Below, piece by piece: positions 11,600 to 24,484 of a stretch of DNA of 64,000 nt (the first letter of the stretch is position 1; each line of letters begins with the position of its first letter). This stretch comes from Nemophila menziesii (lineage: Eukaryota; Streptophyta; Magnoliopsida; Boraginales; Hydrophyllaceae): NCBI GenBank assembly GCA_029959085.1, contig JARWIR010000001.1, positions 15,987,730-16,051,729 of the forward strand. Direction: 5' to 3'. Position numbers and translations under genes: made by a program. The notes under the pieces are model-generated. The model saw nothing but the letters and a program-made list of their open reading frames with translations. It had not been told where the DNA came from and ran no database searches.

Positions 11600-12190
11600 G
11601 AAACTCACAAGAGAAGAAAAGGTTAGCTCACCGAGCAAAACATTTATTTTGGGAAGATACATTCCTCTTCAAAGTGTGTAGTGACCAAATGATTAGAAGA
11701 TGCATACCTGAGAGCGAAATTCGTGATGTGGTCTCAAGTTGTCATGATTAACCCTATGGAGGACACTTCAATGGTGATCACACAACTGCAAAGGTACTTC
11801 AATCTGGTTTTATTGGCCTACTATTCATAAAGATTGTCATGCTTATGTCAAAGAATGCCATCGATTCCAATATACCGGTAACATACCAAAGAGAGATGAA
11901 ATGCCACGTAATAATGTATTAGAGGTTGAGATTTTTGACGTGTGGGGCATTGATTTCATGGTCCCATTTGTACCATCCAATGGAAATCAATACATCATAC
12001 TAGCTGTTGATTACGTTTCAAAGTGAGTTGAGGCCGCAGCTCTACGTACAAATGATTCATGAGTGGTGATAAAGTTATTGAATCACACATCTTCATGAGA
12101 CATGGGACGCCTATAGTTAAAAATAGTGATGGAGGTTCACATTTCGTTAAAAAATCACTATTATTCTTTCTATCATTGTCGACATATTCA
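11600..12190 (+). pseudogene. Ty3/gypsy integrase fragment (Athila/Tat type), broken
   Basis: Translated on the plus strand it shows the end of the integrase zinc-binding part (C.PE.EIRDVVSSCH). It continues with YGGHF, QSGF.WPTIHKDC, VKECHRFQYTGNIPKRDEMP and then the catalytic-core phrase FDVWGIDFMVPF, YIILAVDYVSK. In-frame stops occur (after CHD near 11750, after DYVSK near 12025 and later) and the match fades near 12190. The polarity is opposite to the LTR immediately to its left, so this belongs to a different, older element. Confidence 0.75.
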
Positions 12191-12480
12191 CCACTTTGTG
12201 GTTTAGGGTCCTTATTATTTCTTTCAAGCACTTTATTAAATGAAAATATATTAATCTCATAAATTGTCTCACTATTTTAAATAGTTTCAGTAGACAAATT
12301 TAGGTACCTTGGTCTCTTCAATAAGTATTACTTCCTTTAAGAGCAATGCATGCGCAAAAATTAGTTGGCTCAATAATTCTTGTCGTATCACGTGGAGTGC
12401 ACATTCCACAATATTTACCATTTCATAATTTACTCATGAAATTTTCTTCTTCAGGGCATGGTATACTTTGAACCGACAGG
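12191..12480. other. Unassigned AT-rich sequence
   Basis: No gene or repeat recognised between the end of the integrase fragment and the short tandem repeat. Confidence 0.4.
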
Positions 12481-12594
12481 CTTACCATGCTTCATGAGCT
12501 GGTTATGTGCATTACAGGTCTACCAAGCTTCATGTGTTGGCTAGATGCACTACATGTTTACCACGATTCATGCGTTGGTTTGATACATTAGTTA
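12481..12594 (+). repeat. Short tandem repeat, about 38 bp x 3
   Basis: Three adjacent units beginning CTTACCATGCTTCATG, CTACCAAGCTTCATG and TTACCACGATTCATG start at 12481, 12520 and 12558. Each continues with GAGCTGG/TGTTGG/CGTTGG and a TGCA-CTACAT-like half, so the period is 37-39 bp with roughly three-quarters identity. Confidence 0.75.
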
Positions 12595-15560
12595 AAATAT
12601 TTGTTATGTGTCTATATGGGACAATAACATATGTTGGGGCGTTCACAATATATTTTGGGATTTCAAAATATTCTACATACTTGCGAATGCATTAGGTATA
12701 TTATTTGCAATATTTTGCAAATGAAATTCCTTTACACTTCAAGTTCCTATTATTTAGTTCATGGATAGAAATGATATAATAAATTGTATTCCGTGATACA
12801 TCACGCAACTTCAGTTTTCCTTGACTCTCCCCCCAATAAGGGAAAAATCATCTCTTTTAAATGACACTCCGCAAAGTGTGTTTTTAGATATCAACTTTTA
12901 GGGATTCGATATATCCAATAATTGAAAGAGAATCAAAATCAACACAAATCCCAAATTTCTAGTGGATAGACAATAAATTTTACTGTAGAATATAAAACAT
13001 ATGGGTAGTCACATGGTAAAAGAATCTTCTAGTTTCTCTAAGTAGAGACCGAGTAAGCTACCTATTATTCGACATATCTTTACGGCCAGTAAGTGACCAA
13101 TTCAATCATGTAATATTTACAAAGTTTTTTGGATTGTGACAAGTTTTATTTTGCATAATGTGTCGTTGAACTGCTCGAATCTGTATATAATACAACCCCA
13201 AAGAAATAGCAGATTTTTTTCTCATACACACTTCTGGTGAGACTTTCAGGAAATATTGGAAAGAGATACATTGTTACAAACACTTGTGGTTTATACAGTA
13301 TATTCATTTAGAGAATATATTTAAAATCAGTAAATTTCTTCGGGATTTACTAAATATATAATGCGCTAATTATGTCAATTATGTACCACAACGTAATATA
13401 ATTTGGGCATAAAAACTTCTAATTAGATAGACTGGATGTTTTAGCGTACGATAGGTAAACTACCATTATATAGTTTCATTGTATTGATAACGTTCATGGT
13501 TATCATTTCGTGATGACTTGTTTTCTGTGACTTTTTACTTTCGGGATATTTATTATTATTCCACGTTTGGCGGTAAGAATTTTTTCTTAACATTATTCAG
13601 ATTACTATGGAATCAAGAGTTGATTCTTTCATGACCTTAACCTCGTTGGAGTTTTGGTAACCAAGATGCCAATTCCTGTCACATTTGAAGACATTGCATT
13701 TTTTTTTTCAGATTTGCACTTCCATTCACTTCAAATAATGGTTTTTTGCTAGAAAAAACAATATTTTAGTCACTCATTATTTCCATTACCTGGTCAATAT
13801 CTATATAATCTGAAAATGGTACATTTACTTCTGAGAATGTGATTCTATTCTCTTCATGGAATAATTTCTAATCAGAGAATACAATATTTAACCAACTTGT
13901 TTTGTCATCTCCACGTCTATTTATTTAAATAATGATAAAATCATTCACTTCAAGGAATGTAACTACATTCACTCTGATAAATGAAACCATTTTATGATTT
14001 TAATTAACAATCATTATTTTTGAGAAAACATAATTGTAAACCATAATATTGAGAAAAAACTTTACTTACGATATTACTACTCCAAGTTTATTTCCATGAC
14101 ATGAAATGTGTAAAAGGTCTTAATATAACTTTTTACAAAATACTACTACCTACAATAATCTCTACTTATAATTATGTAACCTTGAATTTTAGAAGGATAG
14201 CGACGGAATCCAATTTTTCCTTTGTATTCTCATGAAATAATTAACCTTGGTTTTCTCGGTTTGCTCGGTTTGCTTAACTTCTATATTTTTCACGATAAAT
14301 CTTGTTGTCATCACCTCCTTATCTTTTTTTTCTCACTTTTATTTACTTTTAAACTTTCTTAACAAAAATATTAGTAAAAACAATCATATATATACATACG
14401 AATTATGTATATATACTTTATGAAAACTTACATGCAAAGCAAACTTTGCGACACAATCATGATCTCAACCTTAGGTGGAGTTATGATCACCACCACGTTG
14501 ATTCTAATACACATCAGAAGGCGTAGCATTTTCTTCTAGAATGCAGTTTTATTCACTATAATGTATAGTTTTAGCCAGAGAATAATATTTAATCATCCTT
14601 ACCATACCATATTTGTTTACATAACCATCTTCAAATAGATTGAAAAATGCAACACTTGTTACAGAGAATGCAGTTCCATCTACTACAGGGACAATCTTGA
14701 GCCAGAGAATATGGTTTTATTCAATAAAATCTTGTCACCACAATGTTAATTTTAATACACATTGGAAAATTATTGCATTCATATTGGGAAATGTGATTCT
14801 AATCATTCCAGGGAATAGTATTGAGTAAATGGAACATGAATTGTGATATTTATATCAACAATTTATTATTTTACTTGCTTACGAGATAAACAATCTCAAA
14901 ATATTTTGTAAAACTTGTATTCACGATATATCTATTTCAGGTGTATATGTGTGATATGACATAGAAAGACGAATATATGTTCCACCATGTAATATTATAT
15001 TTACCTGTTTGAAATCCCAATTAATTTAAGAGTATATGAACTTGTACTAATATTTTCATTTTCTCATTTTCTCAATTTATTAACAAATAATTATATAGTC
15101 CAAATAGTAAAATTGTAAAAAATTACAAGAGAGACTGTCGTTCAAAACTTTTATCATGTAAACTTGGCACAAAAAAACAATGTTACGTTTCATAAAATTA
15201 TTTAGTTTTCCAAACCTCCCTCTAATTTTATGCAATTTTTATGAGAATCATTTTGTTACTAGAATAAATTTTCCAGCATTTAAGAAATATTTATCAAATG
15301 ATATGAAAAATGTATCAACGAACTGTCGTTCATAATATTGCTTCAGGAATTATATACATGAACAAATTTTTGGTTTATGACAATTATCGTGATTAATGTG
15401 TAATCAATGAATTTCAAGTTCATAAAATTGGAAACATATTTTCATCATTAAATCTTTACAAAGATACTCAATATTTTTTTTATTTAACGCAATATAATTC
15501 TTAAATATTCATGAAATTCATATGAGTTCTTCATATAAAATAATTTTTGCTTCAAACCTA
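12595..15560. other. AT-rich region, probably a decayed retroelement
   Basis: No intact coding region. The stretch 13850-14830 repeats phrases such as 'GAGAATGCAGTT', 'AGAGAATA' and 'GGAATGTGATTCTA' at irregular spacing. A weak gag-like phrase can be read on the minus strand near 13600-13700. I could not assign a family. Confidence 0.3.
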
Positions 15561-15569
15561 CATTTTTTT

Positions 15570-15930
15570 GAAATTATGGCCTCAAGCCTTTTTAAATTCT
15601 CAATCCACTAAATATGCTTCAGGTATATGAGATTTGTTACAATTTTGTACCAAAAATAATTATTTATGTTTCACATAAATATTTTTGTTCAAGATTTTGG
15701 ATCTAAAATTAATATTATACTTCGGGCATATATTTATTTCTCTAGGTTTCGGACCTATAACATTAGATTTTTTAGGCTTCAGGCCATTAAGATTAATTTT
15801 ATTCTCCCGACATATGAGATTCTTTTTAGATTTCGAGCATATAAAATTCATTGTACGTTTCAGACGTAAAAGTAACACTCGTTTTAATTTTGAGCCCTTC
15901 AAAACAAAATTTAGATTTCATGCCTTCAAC
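15570..15930. repeat. Degenerate tandem repeat, period about 25-33 bp
   Basis: Units built as 'TTTCGGGCATATAAAATTA' follow one another about ten times with strong divergence (TTCGGGCATATA, TTTCGGACCTATAA, CTTCAGGCCATTAA, TTTCGAGCATATAA, TTTCAGACGTAA). Long open frames on both strands here are produced by the repeat and have no family features. A (TA)n run follows at 15933-15959. Confidence 0.55.
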
Positions 15931-15932
15931 TA

Positions 15933-15959
<27 letters not shown>
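15933..15959. repeat. (TA)n microsatellite
   Basis: About 13 TA units. Confidence 0.95.
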
Positions 15960-15965
<6 letters not shown>

Positions 15966-16103
15966 CAATGACTTTAACTTACCATTCTATTGCATATATA
16001 ATGAATATTATACTGATATGTTGAGACTAATATTTATCCATCCATTTTATAACACATATTGTATCATAGATAATATATATAATTATCAAAGTAGACAAGT
16101 TAT

Positions 16104-16114
16104 ATTATAGTTGA
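16104..16114. other. Left target duplication of LINE A
   Basis: ATTATAGTTGA stands directly before the poly(T) that is the complement of the LINE poly(A) tail. It matches ACTATAGTTGA at 24474-24484 with one mismatch. Confidence 0.6.
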
Positions 16115-16159
16115 TTTTTTTTTGCCATTGGAGGGTGCAACCGCACCAGCTGACAAGAA

Positions 16160-16700
16160 AAGAAGTTAACCAATACCAAAATTACTAAATCTAATAGCTA
16201 ACTCAAAAAAACTAGTGGAATCTTACCGATACCTAAGGGCTCTGTGCCTAACTTCTTTTACAATTTTGTCCGCTTCTTTATTGAGGCTCATTCTAACGTG
16301 AGTAAATGAAATTAGTCCTGCCTCAATAGAGTCCTGGATTATCTGGCAAAGGATGGGTTGGATATTCCAACTCGTGGCTGACACCTACTTAATACATTGA
16401 ATAACCTCAATGTTATCAAAGCGAATAATTTTCTTTTTCCCTAAGATATTGTCTACACAGCTCCACAACCTTGAGTACTGCAAAAGTTTCTCCTTCGATA
16501 GCATAGCTGCATTCCAATGAATCCTTGTTAATATTAGTGCTTGATTTGCCCTGGTAAGTCGTGATTGTGATCCCTGTTGGTTCGTATTTATTTCTGAAAG
16601 ACGCATCGCAGTTAAAGACAATATCTGGTTCCGTCTCCTGGCTTTGTTGTGGTTGGATTTCTTCGTTGCTAATTAAAAAAAATTCTTGTTGTTGATTTCC
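16160..16700 (-). pseudogene. LINE A RNase H domain, decayed
   Basis: This is the last domain of ORF2 in minus orientation. Open pieces (16385-16621) read through a typical 'NWNAAMLSKEK' type segment before the 3' end, where LAxxA-type C-terminal phrases can be seen (LSLNKEADKIVKEV). Stops interrupt it. Confidence 0.5.
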
Positions 16701-17627
16701 CCCAGTCTATCCCATGTATTTCTAACATAAGTTTGTTCGTAGACTGGATGATAGAACTGGCTTCTATCGGAACGTCCTCATGCAAGGCCTTCATCTTTCC
16801 TTTCCAGATATTCCACAAGTTTATCATTATGAAATATCTTATTGTTTCCTCCACCCATCTTCCTCTAGTAAAACTTTTAATTGTTTTTAAGAACCAATCT
16901 TCCAAACTTTCTTTGTTGTTATCCCCAATTCTGATTTGGGGTGGTGTACCTGCCCATATTTCTTTACACATCTTGCACCTAAGTAACAAATATTCTACTG
17001 TCTCTTCGGCTTCTTGACACCATATGCAAACCCTGGAGTCCCCACATTTCCTCTTATATAGGTATAGTCTTGTAGGTATTGCATTATTAATAATTCTCCA
17101 CATAAATGACTGATTCTTTTTTTGTATATAAGATCTCGAGACTGTCTTCCAGATTTGTGATTCATATTTAGTTTCCTCCGTCGTTGCATTGGGTTTATTA
17201 ATATCTTTTTCTTCCGTAATTACTTTATATCACGTCTTTTTGTTGTATGTTCCATCTTTTGAGAAAGGCCAAATAAATTTATCTTCTCTAGAGATATCTA
17301 GTACATGAATTCTTTTGATGAGAGATATAATTGGTTCAGGAAAAAGGTCATCAAGAATTTCCGATTTCCATTTCTTTGTACCTTGAATGAATAGTTGGTT
17401 AACCTTTGTAATTTTTCAATTTGCCGATTTTTCAACTTTCCATTCAGTATCAATCCAGCAATTTTCCCATATATTAACAATTTTTCCATCCCCTATTATA
17501 TGTATACCATGTTTCTTAACAAGATACCTACCTTCAATTATGCTTGCCCAACTCCACGTTCTACTCTGCCTCAATTTAGTATCCAGCATAGTGCTATTAT
17601 TAAAGTAAATACGTTTGAGGAGCTTAG
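16669..17627 (-). pseudogene. LINE A ORF2 C-terminal part: linker and zf-RVT
   Basis: The minus-strand reading has MWRIINNAIPTRLYLYKR followed by C-IWC-QEAEETVEYLLLRC, the zinc-binding zf-RVT pattern of plant LINEs. To the right is the 'W.SIIEGR..VKK.....IGDGK..NIW...WI' segment that normally follows the RT thumb. The right edge abuts the solo LTR. Confidence 0.7.
17623..17627. other. Left 5-bp target duplication of solo LTR
   Basis: CTTAG, identical to 19210-19214. Confidence 0.85.
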
Positions 17628-19209
17628 TGATGTCTCCTTTTTTTCTAATTATATGCCCTTAGGAGACATCATTTTGGGTGATTATTTGACTAATTTGACT
17701 AATTTGATAGACTTTGAGTGTTAATTCGTTATATTTCATTTTCTCTCCTTAGATTTTAGTAATTATCATTTATTAAGCTTTTGCATGTTAAATGGGTTGT
17801 TTTAGTGCAAAGTTTGTAGGTCCATGATGCTAGCAAGGAGAGGAATCGAGGATTAAAGTCTTAGATCGTGTAAAGAAGTCAAAGGCAAGAAGAAATGTCC
17901 CGAAGAGTTGACAAGTTGAAGCTGAAAATGTGGAAGGCTGATGTTAATTGCTGATTTCGAGCTACATAGACGTGGATTCAGCCTCTGAGTTGTAAATAAG
18001 ATTTGTTCCTTATTGAGTTACAAGATTTAGCAACTTGAACGGGTCAATTCGGATTTGATTTGAGTAAGTTACAGCCGTTTTAGTAAAGGTTGCACACCAG
18101 TTACGGGATTTTGATTAGAAGATTGGACTTGGGCCATATAATATTCCACTATTTTACTTAAGTTAAGCCCAAGTCCGATTTTAGCATTATAAATAGACCT
18201 TTTGACTCTTATTTTACAGACAAATCAATTTAGAAAAGTCAGAACAGTCAGAGAGAAAGTCAGAAGCAAGTAAGAGGAGAAAGCCAAGAGCTGGAGAAAG
18301 TCATCTTCTCCAAATCGGAGCCAAACCCAATTCCTTAATTAGGTTCTTTAATATTTTATTTTTGTAAAACATGAATTCCTTTACTTTTATTTCCTTAGTT
18401 TTTATTTCAATTATGAGCTAAATTTCCCTTTGCATTTGAGAATCGCGAATTGGATTGAACCCTAACTTAATTAATTTATGTTTTTCTAATTTGAGATTTC
18501 TTAATTTAAATTGAATTTGTTATTTTACATTGGATTTTATTTTAATCTTGAATCATTCTCTTTAGAGTCATGAACTAAGGGTAATTGTTAGTTACTAGGC
18601 TATTCAATATATTTGCGTATTGATCACCTTGACGGGGGGTTTAGATACAGAACTAGGTAATTACCGTTGGTATCCGCTAATGACCTTGACAAGCTTGACT
18701 AGTCAATAGCCAATGAGGTAAGAACTTGAACCATCTGAAAGTAGTTTTAATCATCCTGACGGAGTTTAGAATACCGTAGGAGAGCTTTTAGGTCCATCCC
18801 GAAGGGGGCTAAGAGACTTTAGAATCCCGACTAGCATAAATATAACGATTCAGCCCTTAACAGAAAACATTGACTAAGAAGGTTTAGGTGAAACCTGTGC
18901 GAGACTCAACTACTACTTCTCCCCTTGCGTCCAACTATTCTACTTGCATTATTTTCATTTCAGTTTAAATAATTTAGTCTTTAAATTATTTTTGCATCTT
19001 AGTTCTTAAAAAAACCCAAACAAACTTTTATATCATTTACTTTCTTGTACTTGCAATTATCTCACTATTTGATCCACACCTGAGTTGTACCTAATTCGTC
19101 CCTACGAACGAATCCGATTTATCGGTTTATTACTTGGACAACTGTACACTAGCGGTTTGTGAGTCCTTAATCTTTTACGCATTATTTTATAACACACAAG
19201 GACTCACCA
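17628..19209 (+). mobile_element. Complete solo LTR of a Ty3/gypsy-like element (family A)
   Basis: The 1582-bp unit starts TGATGTCTCC and ends CTCACCA, with TG...CA termini and a 5-bp duplication CTTAG on both sides. It has a TATA-like ATTATAAATAG near 18187 and a GA-rich leader. Joining the flanks after removing the LTR and one CTTAG restores the LINE A reading frame exactly, across NPDNLATK/LLKRIYFNN. There is no internal sequence or primer binding site, so it is the product of LTR-LTR recombination. The partial LTR at 1-1095 is the same family. Confidence 0.93.
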
Positions 19210-19214
19210 CTTAG
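19210..19214. other. Right 5-bp target duplication of solo LTR
   Basis: CTTAG, identical to 17623-17627. Confidence 0.85.
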
Positions 19215-20955
19215 TAGCAAGGTTGTCTGGGTTTTCCATTGATCTCCAAGCATGTTGTTCCAAAAGTGTTGTGTTCATCCTCTTGAAGTCTTTAAAGCCC
19301 AATCCTCCTATTAGTTTCCCAATTGCAATTTTTTCCCAAACTATCCAATGAATTCTGTTTCTTTCACATGAGTTCCACATAAAATTAAAAATAGCGGATA
19401 TTAGTTTATTACAAAAGGAAATAGGGAATGAAAAAAATGGACATATAGTAGTTTGGGATCGCTTAGTACGGCTTTGATTAGGACCTCTTTCCCTCTTTCT
19501 GATAATAGTTTCGCTTTCCATCCTTCCGTATTTTTGAACAACTTTTTTGCTATCCATTCTAGTGATTCCACCTTTGACCTATTATGACAAAGGGGGATAC
19601 CTAAGTAAAGTCCTAGATCATCCGTCTCCTTTATATTCATTTTGTCTGATATTACCTTCCTTTTTTCTTGTGTTGTTTCTTTACTAAATAACATTGAAGA
19701 TTTTTGGAAATTAATATTTTGTCCCGACCCAGAGCAATATATATGTAAACATTCTTTAAAAGATTCAAAGTCAGTGTTATCTATTTCAAAAAAGAAAAGA
19801 GAGTCATCTGCAAATAGTAGATGTGAGATCATAGGACATTTTCTATTAATTTGGATACCCCATAATTTACCCTCTTTAACACAATTATCGATAATGCTAA
19901 TGAGTGATTCAGTCATAATAGTAAATAAAAAGGGTGATAGAGGGTCACCTTATCTGATACCCCTACCTGGTTTGAAATTTTTAAGTCTTTCGCCATTTAG
20001 ATTGATATAAAAGGATACTGTAGATATGCAATTTCGGGTCCACTCTACCCATTTATCACTGAAGCCAAGCTTGTTGAGGGTCATCAAAATGAAGTCCCAT
20101 CTTACCTAGTCAAAGGCCTTTGCCATATCAATTTTTATAGCTGCCATATGTTTTTTATTCTTCCTTTTCCTGTTCATAAAAAAGGATATTTCTTGTGCTA
20201 TTATGATGTTATACTGTATAGCTTTTCCTTTGATAAAATCCGCTTGAGTCGGTGATACAATTTTATTCATACATTCCCTTAACCTATTAGCAAGAATTTT
20301 TGCTATAATTTTATAGCAAAAATCAACATAGGAGATTGAACGAAAACTCCCAAGCTCTTCTTGAATATCCCCTTTAGGGACCAGCGTAATAAGGGTATCA
20401 TTCAATTTCTAGAGAGAACTATTGTTAGTAAAAAATACAAGAACATTTTAAAAACATCTTCCCTAATGATATCCCAATATTCTTTATAAAACTTACCGTT
20501 GAATCCATCTGGGCCCGGGGTTTTGGATGCAGATACTTCGTACACTTCTATCTCCATTTCTTCCATGGTCGGTATTCTAGTAAGTTTAGAGTTTATTTCA
20601 TCCGTTATACATGGCTTAATATGTTCCGTAGTTCTTTTAATTTCCTCCGTTTCTGCCGGAACTTGTTGAAATAACGTTTTGTAAAATTCTTGAAAGCTTT
20701 TCTTGACTTCTGACAAATCTTCTTTCCAAACTCCGTTGTTATATTTGATTATGTTAACTCTATTATATACCCTCTCTGTATCGTAGCTAGATGAAAAAAC
20801 TTAGTGTTTTTATCCCCGTAAACCAGCCAGTTTTTTCTGGCTCTATCTGACCAGTATTTTTTTTCATTTATGAATTCAATCTTTATTTGTTCTTTAATCT
20901 CTCTTTCTTCTGCTATAGTGTTATCATTCTGAATTTCATTGTTTAGGGTAGTCAA
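19210..20955 (-). pseudogene. LINE A reverse transcriptase
   Basis: Minus-strand frames show the canonical order of RT motifs. These are TPGPDGFNGKFYKEYW (about 20500), LITLVPKGD and FRSISYVDFCYKIIAKILANRL (about 20300), then KIDMAKAFD (20110). The catalytic LLFADDSLFF (about 19810) and the L1-type thumb LGIPLCHNRSKVE follow. Frame changes near 20400, 20105 and 19950 and stops make it inactive. Confidence 0.85.
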
Positions 20956-21138
20956 TCTATCTTGAAGAAACTCATTGTTCTTACAAGTTTTATTAGTCCA
21001 CTTTGTTAATACCTTAGAGGTGTTATCTCGTTTTTTGATATAGTTGAGAATTGGAATATCGTCTTTTGGTCTATCCCAGCTAACCTGTATAACATGTCTA
21101 CAATCATTGTTATCGAACCACCTACTATCAAATTTGAA

Positions 21139-21914
21139 CTATTTCATACTATTAGTCATGTTTAAATCAAAATGTAATATTAAAGGGGAGTGATCCGACC
21201 CTATGGCCGGTTGTATAAACACTTGAGATCTAGGATACTTATCTATCCATTCGTAGGTTGCCAATGCTCTGTCTATCTTTGTTTTGACGTGTTTTTCCCC
21301 TTCCATCATGTTAGACCAAGTATAAAAGCATCCATTAGATTTAATTTCAAAGAGAGAATTAGAAGAAGTAAAATTTATGAACTCGTTAATATGACTAATA
21401 TTAGCAGGATTTTTGCTACACTTTTCGTTTAGATTCTGAATATCATTGAAGTCTCGTAGAATGATCCAAGCCTCGTTAATATATGTACTCCAATTGGTTA
21501 TACCATTATATATCTTTTTTCTATCATTGAAATCATTTGGAGCATGTATGAAAATCATATCGTACGAAAAGGAAGTTTCATTCATGTAAATAATAACAAA
21601 GGAATTACAACTAAAATTCACTTTTAAGCGCACACAAGGGTGCCACAAAACCATGAACCCACCGGAGTCAAAAGTACTACCAGTGGGGTCAACAAAAAAG
21701 GAGTTACTAAACCAAACCTCCTAACTATATCATGAGATTCCACCTCTCGCAACATAGTTTTACAAAAAACTGCCATCAGAGGACGAAATGTAGCCAGAAT
21801 CGAGCTAATATTGGAACTTGTCAAGGGAGCTCGAACACCCTGGACATTCCAAAATAATGACATCATTTCTTCTTCAAGGTTTTGAGGAGTTTCCGCCTCC
21901 TTTCCCCTTTTCAT
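21139..21914 (-). pseudogene. LINE A APE-type endonuclease
   Basis: The minus-strand reading starts MMSLFWNVQG (the WN.qG start of L1 endonucleases) and continues in a second frame with LRDFNDIQN (normally GDFN) and YTWSNMM. It ends with the catalytic IGSDHSPLIL. At least one frame change near 21640 divides it. Confidence 0.75.
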
Positions 21915-24309
21915 TCATGTATTCCTCTTCCTCCTCCTCAGCATCTTCATAAACAAAGTTCATGTCATGGTCATCACCTCCACCTTCATAGGCTTGTTCA
22001 AAATAGTTCTCGTTGTTGCCATTTCTACCTTCTTCCTCTTCTTCTGGTTCGAACCCAGGATCAAAATCATCTATTATTTTTGCCAACTTCTCCATTTCCT
22101 ATGATTCTGACCTTCCTTTCCCTTCATTCTGCTCTTCTTCATTGACTTCTCCTACTAAGTTGTATTGGTTTTTATCAACGTAATTCTCAATAGCCTTAAC
22201 CACTCTTAGATTATTAAAACTTCCAATTATAGTTGAGCTTCCTTTCTGATGTATGTTCTCTCCGGCCCCTACCCTAGCTTCTCTTCTTCTTTTAATCTTT
22301 TGTTGTGTTGCAAAAGAGCCTTCTTGACTTTCAGTGTTTGAGTTTGCAATTTTTTTTCCCCTGCTTCTCGTCCTCTCTTCTTCATATTCTGCTTGCTTAA
22401 TGCTCTCTGAAATCTCCTCTGAAATCTGTTCGTCTTCTTGGATTCCACGTGCTTTCCTAAATTCCATTATTTTCTTTGTTGATTCATTCAGTTCCATCCT
22501 CAAATCATGAACCTGCTTAATCTAGTTCTCCCAATCTCTATCCTCACTCTCTTTCTCCTCATCCCTTTCTTTCTGAGTTATTATTTTACTGGAGTTTGCT
22601 TTCTTAGTATAGTTGTAATTGCTGAGAATATTAGCTCACCCCTCATTGATTATGATCCCTATTTGGATTCTGTTTGACTGGTTCTTTTCCTGCATTCACC
22701 ACTCTATTATCATTATATAAAAAGTTAACAAAGTTACCCTCGAAATTTAGGTGTAATCCATATATGGGGTTGAAAGGTGGAAATTTTGCAATATTGTCTA
22801 TACTCCACGTCACCTTCCTTCGTTCGTCAATATCTTCAACCTGATTTATGTTCTTAATAGGACAGTCTCCATATTGGTGACCTATTCTTCCGCATCTGAA
22901 ACAGAGAGAACATGTGTTCTCGTACTGAAAAACCACCCAAACAGCGCCTTCTTCTTGGAGTAGGTAGGTTCCAAGCGGTAGGGGTATCTAATATTGATAC
23001 TCACCCTGAGCCTTAAGATTTTAATGTCGTAGTTGATGATTACTGGGAAATCCATGACTGTAACTCTTATAAAACACGCATCTAATGCTTTGACAGTATT
23101 GATGTTTTTTGTTTAAATGCCAGTCCTCTAATTTGCACCCATATAGAAGAATAGTCAGTATTAATATTGTTGAAATCGATTACATGGTGCCATTTTGTCA
23201 TACTAAGGTGCATTTTTTGAATGATGCATGGTCTCATCTCCCAAAGTCGTTTAAACTCTCGCTCATTTTCATCTCTGATACTCTAAAATGCCCTTGGATA
23301 CCCCCATTTCTTCAATGTATTTGCGTATTTGAACAACATGAACTGGAGCTTCACCCACAACTTTCAGGATTATTGCCATGTCATCCTTCATACTTTCAGC
23401 TAGGCACGCTTTTATTCCAATATCTATTACTCCTAATTTTTAAAATTTGTGCTTTGTTAATGGTATGATAGGTAATGCGTGTTATTCTCTTGTAGCCATG
23501 GATCCAACCCCAAGATGAAAGAGTACAAATCTTGACTTAACTACTTTCTCTTGTGTTAGTTCTAAAACTAAAAGACAGAATTTAGTAGAAACAGGTGGAA
23601 CTGGGAAAGGGTGAGAGATAAAAGGAAGAACCAGCGTTTTTGAAAGGCGTAGGAACTTATCTGAACAACTCACCCAAATCCTTCTTATATAGTGGAGAGA
23701 CTCCCTACCTACCTTGCTAACCTCGAGAGACTTAAGGAGTAGGAGACTCCTCGTTGAGCCCTTCTTCAGATGTAGCCTCACTGTAATCAATACATGTAGT
23801 TGTTGTTGCCCTTGGGTTATCTCTCCCTCATCATTACTGTAGATTTCTGACATTATTGCTATCGAAACCTTAATCGGGTTGTGTAATTGGTGAAATAGGT
23901 TGCTTGGCGGCGCACACTTCTTTCACACCTTCATAATTACTTCACTTTTACTTTGTTTAATCCCTCCTCTCCTGTTCCTTCCCAAATACCATTCACCAAA
24001 CCCATTATTAAACCAATAAACAAGAGATGTAAGCCTTACCTGAAGATAAGAGAGTAGGACTCTGCAATTAACCCTAGGTCTCGAACCCCTCGCTGTAGGG
24101 TTTCCTGCCTCTCCTACGATTCCCCTATTTTGTCGCCTTCCATCGTAAGAGTCTTTATCTTCTGTGGTTCTCCTCCTTGAGCAAATGATTGTTACGCAGT
24201 CTAGGTTTTGGTTTTCTATCCTAGGGTTTGCGTAATTAGGAGACCCAAAACCATCAGAGGAAGAGCACATATCTTGGAAAATGGGAGGATTGGGGTAGAC
24301 CCTAATCAA
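21874..24309 (-). pseudogene. LINE A ORF1 (gag-like, CCHC knuckle), broken
   Basis: The CCHC motif CFRCGRIGHQYGDC lies at about 22860-22905, preceded by the RVSINIRYPYRLEPTY-type strand common to plant L1 ORF1. The C-terminal part (22503-22099 and 22095-21874) is highly charged, with acidic runs. The N-terminal part is split into 24309-23923 and 23853-23482 with frame changes between. The first ATG is not certain. Confidence 0.65.
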
Positions 24310-24473
24310 TTAAGACGGAAACAGCAGATTCAAGGGCGAAGACGAAGTGTCTTTACCCAAATCGAAGCTGAGAGATGATTTTATTTTTATTTTTTCCAAA
24401 AGATAAGAGAGAGACGAGAGAGCGTGATCTTAGAGAGAGAATTTTTCTTTTCAGTTGCCATGACATAAAACTC

Positions 24474-24484
24474 ACTATAGTTGA
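24474..24484. other. Right target duplication of LINE A
   Basis: ACTATAGTTGA, one mismatch from 16104-16114. Confidence 0.6.

Larger units (their letters stand above)
16115..24473 (-). mobile_element. LINE A (L1/RTE-type non-LTR retrotransposon), split by a solo LTR
   Basis: The 3' end is a T9 run at 16115-16123. Moving right come RNase H, zf-RVT, reverse transcriptase, APE endonuclease and an ORF1 with a CCHC knuckle, in the expected L1 order on the minus strand. The 5' end is placed at 24473 by an 11-bp imperfect target duplication. Without the inserted LTR and its duplicated bases the element is about 6.8 kb, normal for a plant L1. Frames are broken many times, so it is dead. Confidence 0.8.

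Noticed and set aside
15660..15933. Open frames on both strands over 67-82 codons
   Set aside because: Both arise from the degenerate tandem repeat; the encoded sequences are simple periodic strings.
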